DNA of 34,327 nucleotides from Gallionellaceae bacterium (GTDB lineage: Bacteria; Pseudomonadota; Gammaproteobacteria; Burkholderiales; Gallionellaceae), in assembly GCA_009773615.1 (NCBI GenBank), contig WSYA01000020.1:1-34327 (forward strand), written 5' to 3'. Below, piece by piece: positions 7,411-22,237 of this stretch; the stretch's first letter is position 1, and every line of letters starts with the position of its first letter. A program made the position numbers and the translations under genes. Under the pieces are notes generated by a model. The model ran no database searches and was not told the DNA's origin. It saw nothing but the letters and a program-made list of their open reading frames with translations.

Positions 7411-8928
7411 ATGCGCATCTTTCGAGTTATCAAAATTTTTTATGTGGTTCTGCGCTTTGGCTTGGATGAGTTTTTGCTCGCGCATGAGCGCACCCGATGG
7501 TTGCAGACGCCGCTGAATATTCTTCTGTTCGCGCGTAATACTTCGGCGCCGCGCGCTGAACGTTTGCGTCTGGCACTGGAAAGTTTGGGGCCCATCTTCG
7601 TTAAATTCGGCCAGATGTTGTCTACACGGCGCGACCTGATGCCGATAGATATCGCCGACGAGTTGGCCAAACTTCAGGATCAAGTGCCCCCTTTTCCTTC
7701 CGCTCAAGCTGTTGCTGTTCTGGAATCTATCTACAAGAAGAAACTTTCCGAGGTTTTCCGCAGCTTCGACGAAACCCCCATCGCCAGTGCATCTGTGGCA
7801 CAAGTCCACTTTGCCGTGTTACCCGATGGCCGCGAAGTAGCCGTCAAAATTTTGCGCCCGGGTATCGTCCACGTCATCGAGCACGACCTCGCTTTGCTCG
7901 ATATCTGCGCCGGATTGATGGAGCGTCTGTGGGCCGACGGGAAACGATTGAAACCAAAACTGGTTGTGGCCGAATTTGAAAAGTATCTGCACGACGAGCT
8001 CGATCTGATGCGCGAGGCTTCCTGCGCCAGCCAGTTAAAACGCAACTTCGCCAAGTCCGATTTACTGCTGGTGCCCGAGATGTACTGGGACTGGTGCGAC
8101 ACCAACGTGATTGTGATGGAGCGCATGTATGGCATTCCGATCAGCCAGATGGACGCATTGCGCGCCGCAAATATCAATATCTCCAAACTTGCTTCCGACG
8201 GTGTTGAAATTTTCTATATGCAGGTGTTCCGCGATGGCTTTTTCCACGCCGACATGCATCCGGGCAATATCCAAGTGGCATCCGACGGGCGCTACATCGC
8301 TTTGGATTTCGGCATCATGGGTACGCTTAGCGATACCGACAAAAACTATCTCGCGCAGAACTTCATCGCTTTTTTCAACCGCGACTACAAGCGGGTGGCC
8401 GAGGTGCACATCGAATCGGGCTGGGTGCCTGCGCATACCCGTGTTGATGAACTGGAAGCGGCTATTCGCGCGGTTTGCGAACCCATCTTCGACCGGCCAT
8501 TGCGCGAGGTATCTTTCGGCAAAGTGTTGTTGCGCCTGTTCCAAACGTCGCGCCGTTTCGGCGTGGAGATACAACCGCAACTGGTGTTGCTGCAAAAGAC
8601 GCTGCTCAATATTGAGGGCTTGGGTTTACAGTTGGATCCCGAGCTTGATCTGTGGAAAACCGCCAAGCCCTGGCTGGAGCGCTGGATGAATGAGCAGGTC
8701 GGCTGGCGCGGCTTCCTCAAATCCTTGAAAGAAGAGGCACCGCGTTATGCCATATTGCTGCCGCAAATCCCGCGCTTGCTGCATCAGCGCCTTAACGAAA
8801 ATCCCGCTGCGCAGTACGAAGCTGTATTGCGCGACTTCATGCTGCAACAGAGGAAACGGAATTTTTGGCTGATGCTGATCGCGCTTGCTGCAATCATTGC
8901 GACGTGTTCGCTGGTACTGCGTTTTTAG
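7411..8928 (+). CDS. ubiB: Ubiquinone biosynthesis protein kinase-like UbiB
   Basis: UbiB is a membrane-anchored atypical kinase/ATPase of the ABC1/ADCK/COQ8 family needed for ubiquinone synthesis, probably by moving or presenting hydrophobic intermediates to the Ubi enzymes. At 505 residues it fits the long proteobacterial form. The KxGQ motif is at 65-68 (KFGQ). The alanine-rich nucleotide loop ASASVAQVH is at 125-133. The invariant Lys in VAVKILRP is near 146. HADMHPGN spans 279-286 and DFG 299-301. One or two hydrophobic segments (about 486-503) anchor the C-terminus. The start ATG is assigned by family length; a GGAA lies a little far upstream. The gene stands alone after a terminator and converges on the orphan ParA gene with a 10-base gap. 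Confidence 0.95.
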   Translation: MRIFRVIKIFYVVLRFGLDEFLLAHERTRWLQTPLNILLFARNTSAPRAERLRLALESLGPIFVKFGQMLSTRRDLMPIDIADELAKLQDQVPPFPSAQAVAVLESIYKKKLSEVFRSFDETPIASASVAQVHFAVLPDGREVAVKILRPGIVHVIEHDLALLDICAGLMERLWADGKRLKPKLVVAEFEKYLHDELDLMREASCASQLKRNFAKSDLLLVPEMYWDWCDTNVIVMERMYGIPISQMDALRAANINISKLASDGVEIFYMQVFRDGFFHADMHPGNIQVASDGRYIALDFGIMGTLSDTDKNYLAQNFIAFFNRDYKRVAEVHIESGWVPAHTRVDELEAAIRAVCEPIFDRPLREVSFGKVLLRLFQTSRRFGVEIQPQLVLLQKTLLNIEGLGLQLDPELDLWKTAKPWLERWMNEQVGWRGFLKSLKEEAPRYAILLPQIPRLLHQRLNENPAAQYEAVLRDFMLQQRKRNFWLMLIALAAIIATCSLVLRF

Positions 8929-8938
8929 CGTTCTGTTG

Positions 8939-9709
8939 TCAGTTGTCGAAAAATCCGCTTTTCATCAATTCTATAGTCAGGGCTTTGTAGTCAGCTGCTC
9001 CTGGCGTATGCGGACCGAAAGCGAATATATCCAAACCATGCATCGGGCTAGTCGCCAACGCTACGTTTTCCCCGACACGGGTTTGGCATACCTGCGAACC
9101 GTAGCGTTCTTTCAGTTTGTCGTAGATGTCGTAAGAAAGTTTACGGCGCGAGTCGAAGCGGGTGACCACGATACGACGCTCGAATTTGCGCTGAAGTTTC
9201 TTTTCCAGAACGTTCAAAGCCGCATCCAGGCGATGCACGCCTTGTTGCGAAAGAAAATCGGCTGCGACTGGAATCAATACTCTATCTGCTGCCAGCAATG
9301 CGTTGAGTGTAAGCACTCCCAACATCGGACAACAATCTATTAATATCGGTGCGCCCGTAAGCGCCAATTCTTCGCTCAAACCTTGTTTCAACAGCTTGGC
9401 CGCATTTGGGTCGCTGCCATAAGTTGCGTCGATTTTTGACAGTTCGATCGAGGACGGAATTATTTGCCATCCTGCGGGGGTGTCGTGCAAAAGTTGAGCT
9501 AGTGGCGTTTTATCCTTGAAGAAGGTCGCCATGTTGCGTCCTTGTGTTCGAGCATCTTTCAATCCGGAAGCCAGACTCAGTGATCCCTGCGGATCCATGT
9601 CCAAGGCGATAGGCTGTTTCTGGGCAATAGCTAACCCGGCAACGATGTTCAGGGTGGAAGTTGTCTTGCCTACCCCGCCTTTTTGATTGAATACGGCGAT
9701 GACCGCCAT
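8939..9709 (-). CDS. Orphan ParA/MinD-family ATPase
   Basis: This 256-residue protein is a second ParA-type ATPase, clearly different from the parA next to parB. The deviant Walker A motif KGGVGKTT is at residues 10-17 with both signature lysines. The A-prime box DMDPQG is near 37-42 and Walker B PILIDCCP is at 121-128. Such ATPases dimerise on ATP and form gradients on DNA or membrane that place chromosomes, plasmids or protein cargo. No ParB-like partner gene is adjacent; the neighbours are glmS (upstream, same strand) and ubiB (convergent). GGAG lies about eight bases before the ATG. There is no N-terminal helix-turn-helix, so it is of the short (type Ib or orphan) kind. Its cargo cannot be told from sequence. 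Confidence 0.85.
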   Translation of the reverse strand: MAVIAVFNQKGGVGKTTSTLNIVAGLAIAQKQPIALDMDPQGSLSLASGLKDARTQGRNMATFFKDKTPLAQLLHDTPAGWQIIPSSIELSKIDATYGSDPNAAKLLKQGLSEELALTGAPILIDCCPMLGVLTLNALLAADRVLIPVAADFLSQQGVHRLDAALNVLEKKLQRKFERRIVVTRFDSRRKLSYDIYDKLKERYGSQVCQTRVGENVALATSPMHGLDIFAFGPHTPGAADYKALTIELMKSGFFDN

Positions 9710-9755
9710 ATGATTTCTCCACGTAGTGGGAACGATACTGAGTTTGGTCGCCCGG

Positions 9756-9791
9756 CGAATAACCCTGCTTGATAGCTTTTCAGGTTATTCG
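9756..9791 (-). repeat. Inverted repeat across the glmS stop codon
   Basis: CGAATAACC at 9756-9764 and GGTTATTCG at 9783-9791 are exact reverse complements with an 18-base loop. The 3' arm includes the glmS stop codon. No T-run follows on the minus strand, so it is not a standard intrinsic terminator. It could shape mRNA ends between glmS and the orphan ParA gene. Confidence 0.35.
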
Positions 9792-11611
9792 ACAGTTACC
9801 GACTTCGCCAGATTGCGCGGCTTGTCAACATCAGTTCCCTTTTGCAATGCCACGTAATATGCCAGCAGTTGCAAAGGTATCGTGTGAAGAATAGGGCTTA
9901 GAAAACCCGCGTGTTCGGGCATTTGCATCACATGCACACCTTCGCTGGAGTGAATACGCGTCTCTGCATCTGCAAAAACATACAGCTCGCCACCGCGCGC
10001 GCGTACTTCCTGCAAATTGGATTTCAGCTTTTCCAGCAAGGTATCGTTGGGCGCCACAGCGATGACGGGCATGTCTTCGTCCACCAAGGCTAAAGGCCCG
10101 TGCTTCAGCTCTCCGGCGGGATAGGCCTCGGCATGAATATAAGAAATCTCTTTCAGCTTTAATGCGCCTTCCAATGCAATCGGGTAATGCAGTCCGCGCC
10201 CGAGGAACAGGGCATGATGTTTATTGGCAAAATGTTTTGCCAACTTGGCAATCTCCGGCTCCAGCTTCAATACGGCCAATACCGCGCTGGGCAAATGGCG
10301 CAGGTCGTGCAGATGCTGTTGTTCTTGTTGTTCGTTCAGCTTTCCGCGTTGTTTCGCCAATACGAGGGTCAGCAGGAATAAGGCCGCTAATTGAGTGGTG
10401 AACGCCTTGGTCGAGGCTACACCGATTTCCGGGCCCGCTCTGGTCAGCAGACGCATCTTGGATTGGCGGATGATTGCACTCTCTGGCACATTGCATATTG
10501 CCAACGTGTGCAGGTGTCCTATGGATTTAGCGTAATTAAGTGCGGCTAGCGTATCCGCCGTTTCACCGGACTGGGAGATAGTAACCACCAACTGTCGCGG
10601 ATTTGCGACGCTCACTCGATAGCGGTATTCGCTGGCAATTTCGACCACACAAGGAATGCCAGCCAGCTCTTCCAACCAATAGCGCGCCACCATCCCCGCA
10701 TGGTGGCTGGTGCCGCAAGCCAAAATCAGGATGCTATCTATTTGTGCAAATGCACCGGCTGCTTCCGCACCAAAGATTCCCGGTACCAAAGACTGACTGT
10801 TGCATACCGACTCCAACGTGTTCGCCAGCGCTTGGGGCTGCTCGTGAATCTCTTTCTGCATGTAATGCTGGTACTCACCCAGTTCCACACTCGCATTGTT
10901 CAGCTCGCTGATGTTAACTGCGCGCTTTACCTCGACCCCAGTTGCATCGAAAATGCGATAGTCAGTCAGCGCCAACTCAACCACATCGCCCTCTTCCAGA
11001 TACACGACTTTCTGCGTGACTTGCAGCAGCGCCGACATATCCGACGCGATGAAGTGCTCACCCTCTCCGACACCCAATAGCAGCGGGCTGCCTTTGCGCG
11101 CGCCTATCAGTTGTTGCGGGTTATCCGCTGCTACTACGCCGATGGCGTAGGCACCCACTAGCTGCGCAAGTGCTGCCCGTGTTGCTGCCAACAAGTTTTT
11201 ATCCTTGATGTAATACGAGTGAACCAGGTGTGCAATGACTTCGGTATCGGTATCCGATGTGAACACATAACCTTGAGCCGTCAGTTGCGTGCGCAGCTCT
11301 TCATAGTTTTCGATAATGCCGTTGTGAACTACCGCGATGAGATCGCGGCTCATGTGCGGGTGGGCATTGCGTTCGCTCGGTATGCCATGGGTCGCCCAAC
11401 GCGTATGTGCTATTCCTATTCGGCCCTGCGTATTGGCGCTTTTCTCGGTTAATTCTGCTACGCGTCCGGTGCTGCGGACTCGTTCCAGTTTGTTGTCCTT
11501 TACAACGACCAGTCCGGCCGAATCGTAGCCGCGATATTCCAGCCTCAGCAAACCCTGTATCAGGATGGGTACAACATTGCGTTGCGCAACTGCGCCGACT
11601 ATTCCACACAT
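9785..11611 (-). CDS. glmS: Glutamine-fructose-6-phosphate aminotransferase (isomerising)
   Basis: GlmS makes glucosamine-6-phosphate from fructose-6-phosphate and glutamine, the entry step to UDP-GlcNAc for peptidoglycan and lipopolysaccharide. The 608 residues match the family. Cys2 directly after the initiator Met is the N-terminal nucleophile of the glutaminase domain (about 1-240), with HTRWATHG and NGIIENY motifs. Two SIS sugar-isomerase domains follow, with [17 protein letters not shown] and [12 protein letters not shown]. The C-terminus ends KSVTVE as expected. It lies 25 bases after glmU on the same strand, so the two consecutive-pathway genes form an operon. No ribozyme-type leader is visible, in line with other Gram-negative glmS genes. 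Confidence 0.97.
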   Translation of the reverse strand: MCGIVGAVAQRNVVPILIQGLLRLEYRGYDSAGLVVVKDNKLERVRSTGRVAELTEKSANTQGRIGIAHTRWATHGIPSERNAHPHMSRDLIAVVHNGIIENYEELRTQLTAQGYVFTSDTDTEVIAHLVHSYYIKDKNLLAATRAALAQLVGAYAIGVVAADNPQQLIGARKGSPLLLGVGEGEHFIASDMSALLQVTQKVVYLEEGDVVELALTDYRIFDATGVEVKRAVNISELNNASVELGEYQHYMQKEIHEQPQALANTLESVCNSQSLVPGIFGAEAAGAFAQIDSILILACGTSHHAGMVARYWLEELAGIPCVVEIASEYRYRVSVANPRQLVVTISQSGETADTLAALNYAKSIGHLHTLAICNVPESAIIRQSKMRLLTRAGPEIGVASTKAFTTQLAALFLLTLVLAKQRGKLNEQQEQQHLHDLRHLPSAVLAVLKLEPEIAKLAKHFANKHHALFLGRGLHYPIALEGALKLKEISYIHAEAYPAGELKHGPLALVDEDMPVIAVAPNDTLLEKLKSNLQEVRARGGELYVFADAETRIHSSEGVHVMQMPEHAGFLSPILHTIPLQLLAYYVALQKGTDVDKPRNLAKSVTVE

Positions 11612-11636
11612 GTTTGATTTCCGTTATTGAGTTAGT

Positions 11637-12998
11637 TTATTTTTTCTTGGTGGGCCGCTGCCAGCCCGGTACGCTGATCTGTTTGGCACGCGACAGTGTC
11701 AACTCGCCTGACGGCGTATCTTTAGTGATCGTCGAGCCAGCGCCAATGGTCGCGCCGCGCCCTACCGTTACCGGTGCCACCAGTTGTGTATCCGAGCCAA
11801 TGAATGCATCATCTTCGATCACAGTTCGGAATTTATTGGCTCCGTCATAGTTGCAAGTTATCGTGCCGGCACCGATGTTCACGCGGCTTCCAACAGTCGC
11901 ATCGCCGATATAGCTCAGGTGATTTGCCTTGCTGGAGCTGGCGATATCGCTGTTTTTAATTTCCACGAAATTGCCGATGTGCACATCATTTTGTAGTTTG
12001 CTGCCGGGACGTATACGTGCAAACGGACCGATATGGCACTGCTCTCCAATCTCGGCTTGGTCAATATGACTATATGGCGCGATATGTGTACTCGACGCTA
12101 TGCGCGTGTTTTTAACCACACTATACGCCCCGACTTTAACACCATTCCCTAGTTGTACCCTTCCTTCAAAGATACAACCGACATCGATCTCGACATCGCG
12201 CTCACAGATTAACTCCCCACGAATATCCAGGCGCGCCGGGTCTGCCAAAGTAACGCCTTGCTTCATCAACCTATCAGCCAATTCGAGCTGCCATATTCGT
12301 TCGAGTTGCGCCAACTGTACTTTGCTATTTATGCCCATAACTTCCCAGGCATGGGTCGGCTGCACTGTTTGAATCACCACACCCTGAGCGACAGCCATTG
12401 CCACGATATCTGTCAGATAGTATTCGCCCTGTGCATTTTCATTGCGCAATTTACCCAGCCACTCCCGCAACAAGCCCGTCGGAGCGGCCAAAATTCCGGT
12501 GTTAATTTCCTGTATTTGACGCTGCTCTGAGCTGGCATCTTTTTCCTCGATGATGCAACTAACCTTACCTGACTGATCGCGAACGATGCGTCCATAACCT
12601 TTAGGGTCTGCCAAATTCTGCGTGAGAAGGGTAAGCGAGTCTTTATGCGCGAGGATTTTTTCAAGGGTATCCTGCTGAATCAGAGGAACATCGCCGTATA
12701 ACACCAGTGAAACACTGTCATCATTCAGTTGCGGAAGTGCTTGCTGAACCGCGTGGCCTGTTCCCAGTTGCGGCTCCTGCAATACAAACAGTGCGTTGCT
12801 GTCCACAAGCGCTTTCGGCACAGTCTCGCCGCCGTGCCCATACACTACGACGGTTTTCGACGGTTTCAGGTTCGCAGCCACATCCACGACATGTTGCAGC
12901 ATGGCTTTTCCAGCAATAGCATGCAGCACTTTGGGTTTGTCCGAATGCATGCGAGTGCCTTTACCGGCAGCGAGAATTACAATGTTAAGCGCAGACAT
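11637..12998 (-). CDS. glmU: Bifunctional UDP-N-acetylglucosamine pyrophosphorylase / glucosamine-1-phosphate acetyltransferase
   Basis: GlmU carries out the last two steps to UDP-GlcNAc. The C-terminal domain acetylates glucosamine-1-phosphate and the N-terminal domain joins the product to UTP. The nucleotidyltransferase motif [18 protein letters not shown] starts near residue 8, and the uridyltransferase domain covers about 1-230. From about 250 to 440 imperfect hexapeptide repeats build a left-handed beta-helix, with the acetyltransferase segment [13 protein letters not shown] chose the ATG at 12998 (453 residues) with GTGGAA just upstream. A GTG at 13007 in the same frame would add three residues. 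A terminator separates it from atpC, so glmU-glmS probably has its own promoter in the short gap. Confidence 0.96.
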   Translation of the reverse strand: MSALNIVILAAGKGTRMHSDKPKVLHAIAGKAMLQHVVDVAANLKPSKTVVVYGHGGETVPKALVDSNALFVLQEPQLGTGHAVQQALPQLNDDSVSLVLYGDVPLIQQDTLEKILAHKDSLTLLTQNLADPKGYGRIVRDQSGKVSCIIEEKDASSEQRQIQEINTGILAAPTGLLREWLGKLRNENAQGEYYLTDIVAMAVAQGVVIQTVQPTHAWEVMGINSKVQLAQLERIWQLELADRLMKQGVTLADPARLDIRGELICERDVEIDVGCIFEGRVQLGNGVKVGAYSVVKNTRIASSTHIAPYSHIDQAEIGEQCHIGPFARIRPGSKLQNDVHIGNFVEIKNSDIASSSKANHLSYIGDATVGSRVNIGAGTITCNYDGANKFRTVIEDDAFIGSDTQLVAPVTVGRGATIGAGSTITKDTPSGELTLSRAKQISVPGWQRPTKKK

Positions 12999-13031
12999 TT
13001 TTTCCACTATTTTTCAGATGGCGAAGTATAA

Positions 13032-13057
13032 ACAAAAAAAACGGCTCGGGCCGTTTT
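13032..13057 (-). terminator. Intrinsic terminator of the atp operon
   Basis: AAAACGGC (13038-13045) pairs with GCCGTTTT (13050-13057) around a TCGG loop. Read on the minus strand the stem is followed by a run of eight T, then G and more T. It begins about 30 bases after the atpC stop and lies upstream of glmU, ending the ATP synthase transcript. Confidence 0.9.
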
Positions 13058-13087
13058 CCTTGTAATGCTATTCATTCAAAATGAGAC

Positions 13088-13516
13088 TTAATGCGGAGAA
13101 CCTTTGCGCAGTCTTGAAATGGCATGCAGTTGCGCAATTGCCTCGGACAACTCGGCCTGAGCAGCAGCGTAGTCGATATCCGATCTGCGATTTCTCATGG
13201 CTTCTTCAGCAGAGCGTTTAGCTTCAAGCGCTTTTTCCTCATCCAGATCTGCACCGCGAATCGCCGTATCTGCCAAAATAGTGACTACGTTGGGCTGCAC
13301 TTCCAACATACCGCCAGACACATAAATCAAAGTATCTTCACTCTGGTCGGGCAACTTTAAACGTACTGAACCGGGTTTAATGCGCGTCAACAACGGAGCA
13401 TGCCGCGGGTAGATACCCAATTCTCCCGCCTCGCCCGGAACGATAACCAGTTCCGCCAAGCCGGAAAAAATGGATGCCTCGGCACTTACCACGTCGACAT
13501 GAACTGTCATTGCCAT
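13088..13516 (-). CDS. atpC: F1Fo ATP synthase subunit epsilon
   Basis: Epsilon is part of the central stalk. It couples rotation of the c-ring to F1 and can inhibit ATP hydrolysis. The N-terminal beta-sandwich (about 1-85) shows [34 protein letters not shown] and [21 protein letters not shown] as separate strands. The C-terminal helical hairpin (about 95-140) is Ala/Glu/Arg-rich. The start is ambiguous: a GTG lies at 13525, and ATGs at 13516 and 13510. I chose 13516 (142 residues) because AGGTG sits six bases upstream. It is the last gene of the atp operon, just after atpD and before a terminator. Confidence 0.95.
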   Translation of the reverse strand: MAMTVHVDVVSAEASIFSGLAELVIVPGEAGELGIYPRHAPLLTRIKPGSVRLKLPDQSEDTLIYVSGGMLEVQPNVVTILADTAIRGADLDEEKALEAKRSAEEAMRNRRSDIDYAAAQAELSEAIAQLHAISRLRKGSPH

Positions 13517-13527
13517 ATTATTCACCT

Positions 13528-14985
<1,458 letters not shown>

Positions 14986-15855
14986 TTAATTTACCGCAGC
15001 TGCTCCGCCCACGATTTCGGATATTTCCTTGGTAATCGCGGCTTGACGGGCTTTGTTGTAAACCAGTTTAAGCTCACCGATAACCGTTTTAGCATTATCA
15101 GACGCGGCCTTCATCGCCACCATGCGCGAACTTTGCTCGGACGCTTGATTCTCTGTCACCGCCGAATACACCAACGATTCAACATAACGCAACAGCAATT
15201 CGTCCACGATCAGCTTCGCATCCGGCTCGTAGATGTAATCCCACTGGCCCTCGCGACCTTCTTCCATGGCTTCGCCGGATAGCGGCAATAGTTGCTCGAA
15301 CGTCGGCTCCTGTTTCATGGTGTTCACGAAATGGTTGTATGAAATATAAATCGCATCGACTTCGCCAGCCACATAAGCATCCAGCATAACTTTGACTGCC
15401 CCGATCAGGTCTTCAACGTGCGGCGTATCGCCCAAACCTGTCAGGTGGGACTGAATCTTGGCACCGATTCGTCCCATAAAACTAAAGCCCTTGTTGCCGA
15501 TCGGACTGACTCGAATTCCGCTACCAGCTGCCTCGAATTCTTTCATCCGAGTAGTCACCAAACGCAACACGTTGGTATTTAATCCGCCGCATAAGCCTTT
15601 GTCCGAAGTAATAACGATAATGCCGACATTCTTTACCTGCTCACGCTTAGCCAGATAAGGATGCTTGTACTCCGGATTTGCGCGTGCCAAATGGGCTGTA
15701 ACTTGACGAATTTTTTCGGCATAAGGACGGGCGGCACGCATACGTTCTTGCGCCCTGCGCATCTTCGCTGCAGCCACCATTTCCATCGCCCGCGTGATCT
15801 TGCGCGTATTTTCTACGCTCTTGATCTTGGTGCGTATCTCTTTGCTACCAGCCAT
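14986..15855 (-). CDS. atpG: F1Fo ATP synthase subunit gamma
   Basis: Gamma is the rotating shaft of F1. The 289-residue protein begins [27 protein letters not shown] when read in pieces, the conserved N-terminal coiled-coil helix. [12 protein letters not shown] is near residues 80-91. The C-terminal helix (about 235-285), with [12 protein letters not shown] and [21 protein letters not shown], pairs with the N-terminal one. The Asn-rich and Gly-rich signatures are intact, so the subunit looks functional. It lies 14 bases after atpA in the order A-G-D-C. Confidence 0.97.
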   Translation of the reverse strand: MAGSKEIRTKIKSVENTRKITRAMEMVAAAKMRRAQERMRAARPYAEKIRQVTAHLARANPEYKHPYLAKREQVKNVGIIVITSDKGLCGGLNTNVLRLVTTRMKEFEAAGSGIRVSPIGNKGFSFMGRIGAKIQSHLTGLGDTPHVEDLIGAVKVMLDAYVAGEVDAIYISYNHFVNTMKQEPTFEQLLPLSGEAMEEGREGQWDYIYEPDAKLIVDELLLRYVESLVYSAVTENQASEQSSRMVAMKAASDNAKTVIGELKLVYNKARQAAITKEISEIVGGAAAVN

Positions 15856-15869
15856 GGTCAGACTCTCGC

Positions 15870-17411
<1,542 letters not shown>

Positions 17412-17442
17412 CTGACTTTTCCTTATTTCGATAAATCGGTGA

Positions 17443-17976
17443 TTAGGCCAATGCAACAGCCAGCTCTGATAGACGCGTGCGCGCCGAGCCGTCTATTACT
17501 TTGTCCCCAGCGCGTATAACAATGCCACCCAGCAACTCGCGTTTAGTTTCGCAACTGAGTTTTATTTCGCGCCCCATTTTGACTTTAAGTGCCGCAGCAA
17601 CCTTTTGCTTTTGAGCATCGCTCAAATCATAAGCCGAGGTCACGACAACATCTATGCTCTTCTCTGCTTCTGCGCGCAGCGTTTCGAACAGCGCGTAGAT
17701 TTCCGGCAAAACTAACAGACGGTTGTTTTCTACCAGCAGCTTAATGAAGTTTTGCGCGATCTGGCTATACTTGCCCCCAGATAGCGCCAACATCAAATCT
17801 GCCAACTTGACCGCATCCATTTTCGGACTACGGATAACCGCTTGCAGATCAGCGTTTTCTACCGCCGCTGCGATAGCACACAGCATTTCAGACCAGCCTT
17901 TGAGTTCGCCCAATTTTTGGGCTTCTTCAAAAGCTGCCTGAGCGTAGGGGCGTGCGGCTGTAATGGCTTGTGACAT
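17443..17976 (-). CDS. atpH: F1Fo ATP synthase subunit delta
   Basis: Delta joins the peripheral stalk (b subunits) to the top of F1. The 177-residue protein has the expected helical N-domain with [16 protein letters not shown] at residues 5-20. The C-terminal portion carries [24 protein letters not shown] in pieces and the conserved [23 protein letters not shown] near the end. It starts five bases after the atpF stop, so the two stalk genes are closely coupled. Confidence 0.96.
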   Translation of the reverse strand: MSQAITAARPYAQAAFEEAQKLGELKGWSEMLCAIAAAVENADLQAVIRSPKMDAVKLADLMLALSGGKYSQIAQNFIKLLVENNRLLVLPEIYALFETLRAEAEKSIDVVVTSAYDLSDAQKQKVAAALKVKMGREIKLSCETKRELLGGIVIRAGDKVIDGSARTRLSELAVALA

Positions 17977-17981
17977 AGCGC

Positions 17982-18452
17982 TTAGATTTCCGCAACAAGT
18001 TTATCGAGCAGATCGTTATGTGCCTTGGCATCAATTTCACGACCCAGAATTTTACCCGCACCAGCCAATGCCACGGCTGAAACTTGTGTGCGCAGCTGTT
18101 CTTTTGCTCGAAACACTTCTTGATCTATTTCTGCTTTGGCACCGGCAAGGATACGATCGCCTTCAGCTTTGGCATTTGCCTTGGCTTCTTCGATAATTTC
18201 GCTTGCGCGTTTTTCGCCGGAAACAATAATCTCCCCCGCCTTTTCTTTGGCCTGGTGGATTATTTCAGCCGAGCGCTTTGCCGCTAACTCGAGATCATGC
18301 TTGCCACGTTCAGCTGCGGCCAAACCATCAGCGATGGTTTTAGCGCGCTCTTCCATTGCTTGAAGCAACGGTGGCCACACAAACTTCATGGTGAACCAGA
18401 TAAGGATGGCAAATGTAATTGCCTGTCCCAGCAAGGTTGCGTTGATATTCAA
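17982..18452 (-). CDS. atpF: F1Fo ATP synthase subunit b
   Basis: Subunit b is the peripheral stalk. A single N-terminal membrane helix (about 5-26, ending near [11 protein letters not shown]) is followed by a long charged alpha-helix that dimerises as a coiled coil and holds F1 still. The 156 residues and N-terminus [20 protein letters not shown] match the bacterial b family. The Ala/Glu/Lys-rich middle (about 30-125) is typical. Only one b-type gene is present, as in Escherichia coli, so the stalk should be a homodimer. Confidence 0.96.
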   Translation of the reverse strand: MNINATLLGQAITFAILIWFTMKFVWPPLLQAMEERAKTIADGLAAAERGKHDLELAAKRSAEIIHQAKEKAGEIIVSGEKRASEIIEEAKANAKAEGDRILAGAKAEIDQEVFRAKEQLRTQVSAVALAGAGKILGREIDAKAHNDLLDKLVAEI

Positions 18453-18485
18453 GACAGCCCCTTTCAGTCAATAACGATGGACGAA

Positions 18486-18770
<285 letters not shown>

Positions 18771-18791
18771 TTAATTAATAAAGCGAAACTT

Positions 18792-19947
<1,156 letters not shown>

Positions 19948-19979
19948 TCTACTCAAGCTCGCTTATTCACGTCAACGAT

Positions 19980-20822
19980 TTATTTTAAACGAGCGATCAA
20001 CTCGTCGAGATGATCGTTGCTTGAGTATTCAATAATCAATTTCCCCGCGCCTTTTTTTCCCGCTTTTATATGCACTGCGGTACCGAGGCATTGAGATAAG
20101 TTTTCTTGCAAATTCAATGCATCCCGATCCTGAGCCGGTTTTTTATGCTTGGGTTGCGGGTTCAACAACGCCTGCACGAGCTTTTCAGCCTCCCTTACCG
20201 AAAGGCCGTCGGCCACAATTTTATTGGCCGATGCCACCAATTGCGCGGCATCCAAAGGAAGCAAAGCCCGCGCATGCCCCATGTCCAGCTTATTCTCCAT
20301 CAGCATGTTCTGCACAATCTCCGGCAGCTTTAGCAGGCGCAGCAAATTGCTTGCCGCGCTGCGCGAACGCCCCACAGCATCTGCCGCAGTTTGGTGCGTC
20401 ATTTGAAATTCATCGATCAGGCGTTGAATGCCTATGGCCTCTTCCAGCGGATTGAGGTCTTCCCGCTGAATATTCTCGATCAGCGCCATGGCCAGCGCCG
20501 CATTGTCCGGCACTTTGCGCACCAGAACTGGCACCTGCGTCAGTCCAGCCAATTGTGCGGCACGCCAACGGCGCTCACCCGCAATAATCTCGTAGCCGCC
20601 ATTCACCAATTCGCGCGCCAGAATGGGTTGCATGATTCCCTGCGCCTTTATCGAAGCGGCAAGCTCCTTCAGCGACTCCTCATCCATGCGGCTGCGCGGC
20701 TGATATTTTCCCGGCTTAAGCTGATCAACTTTGAGCTCGCGCAAAGCATCGCTGCCCTGCTCTTTGCTTCCCGCCAACAGTGCGTCTAGGCCGCGCCCGA
20801 GTCCTTTGTTTGGTTTTGCCAT
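19980..20822 (-). CDS. parB: Chromosome partition protein ParB
   Basis: ParB binds parS sites, hydrolyses CTP and spreads along DNA as a clamp, giving ParA a cargo to move and loading SMC complexes near the origin. The 280-residue protein starts KPNKGLGRGLDALL as in chromosomal ParB proteins. The CTP-binding motifs are visible: GERRWRA at 82-88 and ENIQREDLNPLEEA near 116-129. A helix-turn-helix (about 143-165, TAADAVGRSRSAASNLLRLL) recognises parS. The C-terminal 60 residues form the dimer domain. AAGGAAG precedes the ATG, nine bases after the parA stop. Matching parS sites are present at 24216 and 30697. Confidence 0.97.
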   Translation of the reverse strand: MAKPNKGLGRGLDALLAGSKEQGSDALRELKVDQLKPGKYQPRSRMDEESLKELAASIKAQGIMQPILARELVNGGYEIIAGERRWRAAQLAGLTQVPVLVRKVPDNAALAMALIENIQREDLNPLEEAIGIQRLIDEFQMTHQTAADAVGRSRSAASNLLRLLKLPEIVQNMLMENKLDMGHARALLPLDAAQLVASANKIVADGLSVREAEKLVQALLNPQPKHKKPAQDRDALNLQENLSQCLGTAVHIKAGKKGAGKLIIEYSSNDHLDELIARLK

Positions 20823-20831
20823 GATTCTTCC

Positions 20832-21617
20832 TTAAATTGAACCTGTTGTCGTTCGCGATGCGTTATTGAGCAATTCCCCGGCCAACGCCAGATACGCCAA
20901 GGTACCCTTGGATAGGCTATCGTGGTAAAGCACCGGAAGCCCGTAGCTTGGCGCTTCCGCCAAGCGCACATTGCGCGGAATAACCGTGCGATATACCTTC
21001 TCGCCAAAATGCTGCTGCAATTGATCCGAGACTTGTTGCGCCAAAGTATTGCGCGGATCAAACATGGTTCGCAGCAGACCTTCAATCTCCAACTCGGGAT
21101 TGAGGTGAGCGCGTACTTTACGTATGGTATTGACCAAGTCGCTCAAGCCCTCCAGCGCATAATATTCGCACTGCATCGGAATCATGACCGATTGTGCGGC
21201 ACACAGACCATTCAAAGTAAGCAAATTCAACGACGGCGGACAGTCGATAAGCACATAGTCATAGTCGTCATAAACAACCTCTAGCGCTTTCTTCAGGCGC
21301 ATTTCGCGATTGTCGAGGTCAACCAGTTCGATTTCCGCTCCCGCTAATTCGCGGTTGGCGGGCAACACATCATATTTACCCTGTTCGGCAGTAGCGCGTA
21401 CTTCACGGATAACTTTCTGCCCCAGAAGCACATCGTAAACCGTCGCGGTAAGCCCCAGCTTGTCGATGCCGCTGCCCATAGTGGCATTGCCCTGCGGATC
21501 AAGGTCGATCAACAAAACCCGCTGTTTTGCTGCCGCAAGACTTGCTGCAAGATTCACCGTGGTGGTGGTCTTTCCCACCCCCCCTTTTTGATTGGTAACC
21601 GCAAGTATTTTGATCAT
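20832..21617 (-). CDS. parA: Chromosome partition ATPase ParA (Soj)
   Basis: ParA binds nucleoid DNA as an ATP dimer, and the ParB-parS complex follows its retreating gradient to separate origins. The 261-residue protein is the short chromosomal type with KGGVGKTTTT at 11-20. LLIDLDPQGNATMGSGID lies near 36-53 and DYVLIDCPPSLNLLTLN near 112-128. The frame is open to 21644, but the family N-terminus [13 protein letters not shown] starts at the ATG at 21617. That codon overlaps the rsmG stop by ATGA. It is followed by parB after nine bases. Confidence 0.97.
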   Translation of the reverse strand: MIKILAVTNQKGGVGKTTTTVNLAASLAAAKQRVLLIDLDPQGNATMGSGIDKLGLTATVYDVLLGQKVIREVRATAEQGKYDVLPANRELAGAEIELVDLDNREMRLKKALEVVYDDYDYVLIDCPPSLNLLTLNGLCAAQSVMIPMQCEYYALEGLSDLVNTIRKVRAHLNPELEIEGLLRTMFDPRNTLAQQVSDQLQQHFGEKVYRTVIPRNVRLAEAPSYGLPVLYHDSLSKGTLAYLALAGELLNNASRTTTGSI

Positions 21618-22237
21618 ATATTTTCTCTCAACACCACCAAACAACGTGCCGCCTCTAGATTTGGAACTTGCAAAGGAATAATTTGCTCAACCAGCACCCC
21701 CTCGGGCAAGCGTGTTAATTCTTGCTCAGGCATCCCTTTCATTGCGGCCCAACGCCCATCCCTTGCCAGCAAATGGCGCGTTAAAGCGACAAATTCCGCC
21801 GTTTCTGCAAAAGCCCGGGAAATTATCCCGTCATACTTTTCCGCAACTTGCCATTCTTCAATTCGCCCGCAACACACTTCTACGTTGCGCAAGCCCAACT
21901 CTATGCAAGCCTGTTGGACAAAACTGGTTTTCTTGCTATTGCTATCCAGCAATGTAAACGACCACTCCGGTCGCACAATCGCCAATACAACGCCCGGCAA
22001 ACCGGCACCGCATCCCACATCCAGCCAGCGCTTTGGCCACAGATGCGGCAATACAGCCAGACTATCGAGCAAGTGGTTACTCACCATTTGTTCCGGCTCG
22101 CGTATCGCCGTCAGGTTGTATACCTTGTTCCACTTGTGCAAAAGTGCCAGAAAATCCAGCAGTTTTTGTTGTTGCTCCGCAGCAACATTTACACCCAGCT
22201 GCGTTATGCCACTCGACAAATCCGAAGCCAGCGTCAT
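21614..22237 (-). CDS. rsmG: 16S rRNA (guanine527-N7)-methyltransferase
   Basis: RsmG (GidB) methylates N7 of G527 in the 530 loop of 16S rRNA using S-adenosylmethionine; its loss usually gives low-level streptomycin resistance. The 207 residues are typical. The SAM-binding motif [11 protein letters not shown] is at 72-82. NLTAIRE (41-47) and the HLLDSL helix before it are conserved. ISRAFAE near 135 is the family's catalytic-region segment. It overlaps both neighbours by ATGA (mnmG upstream and parA downstream), so translation of the mnmG-rsmG-parA run is probably coupled. Confidence 0.96.
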   Translation of the reverse strand: MTLASDLSSGITQLGVNVAAEQQQKLLDFLALLHKWNKVYNLTAIREPEQMVSNHLLDSLAVLPHLWPKRWLDVGCGAGLPGVVLAIVRPEWSFTLLDSNSKKTSFVQQACIELGLRNVEVCCGRIEEWQVAEKYDGIISRAFAETAEFVALTRHLLARDGRWAAMKGMPEQELTRLPEGVLVEQIIPLQVPNLEAARCLVVLRENI

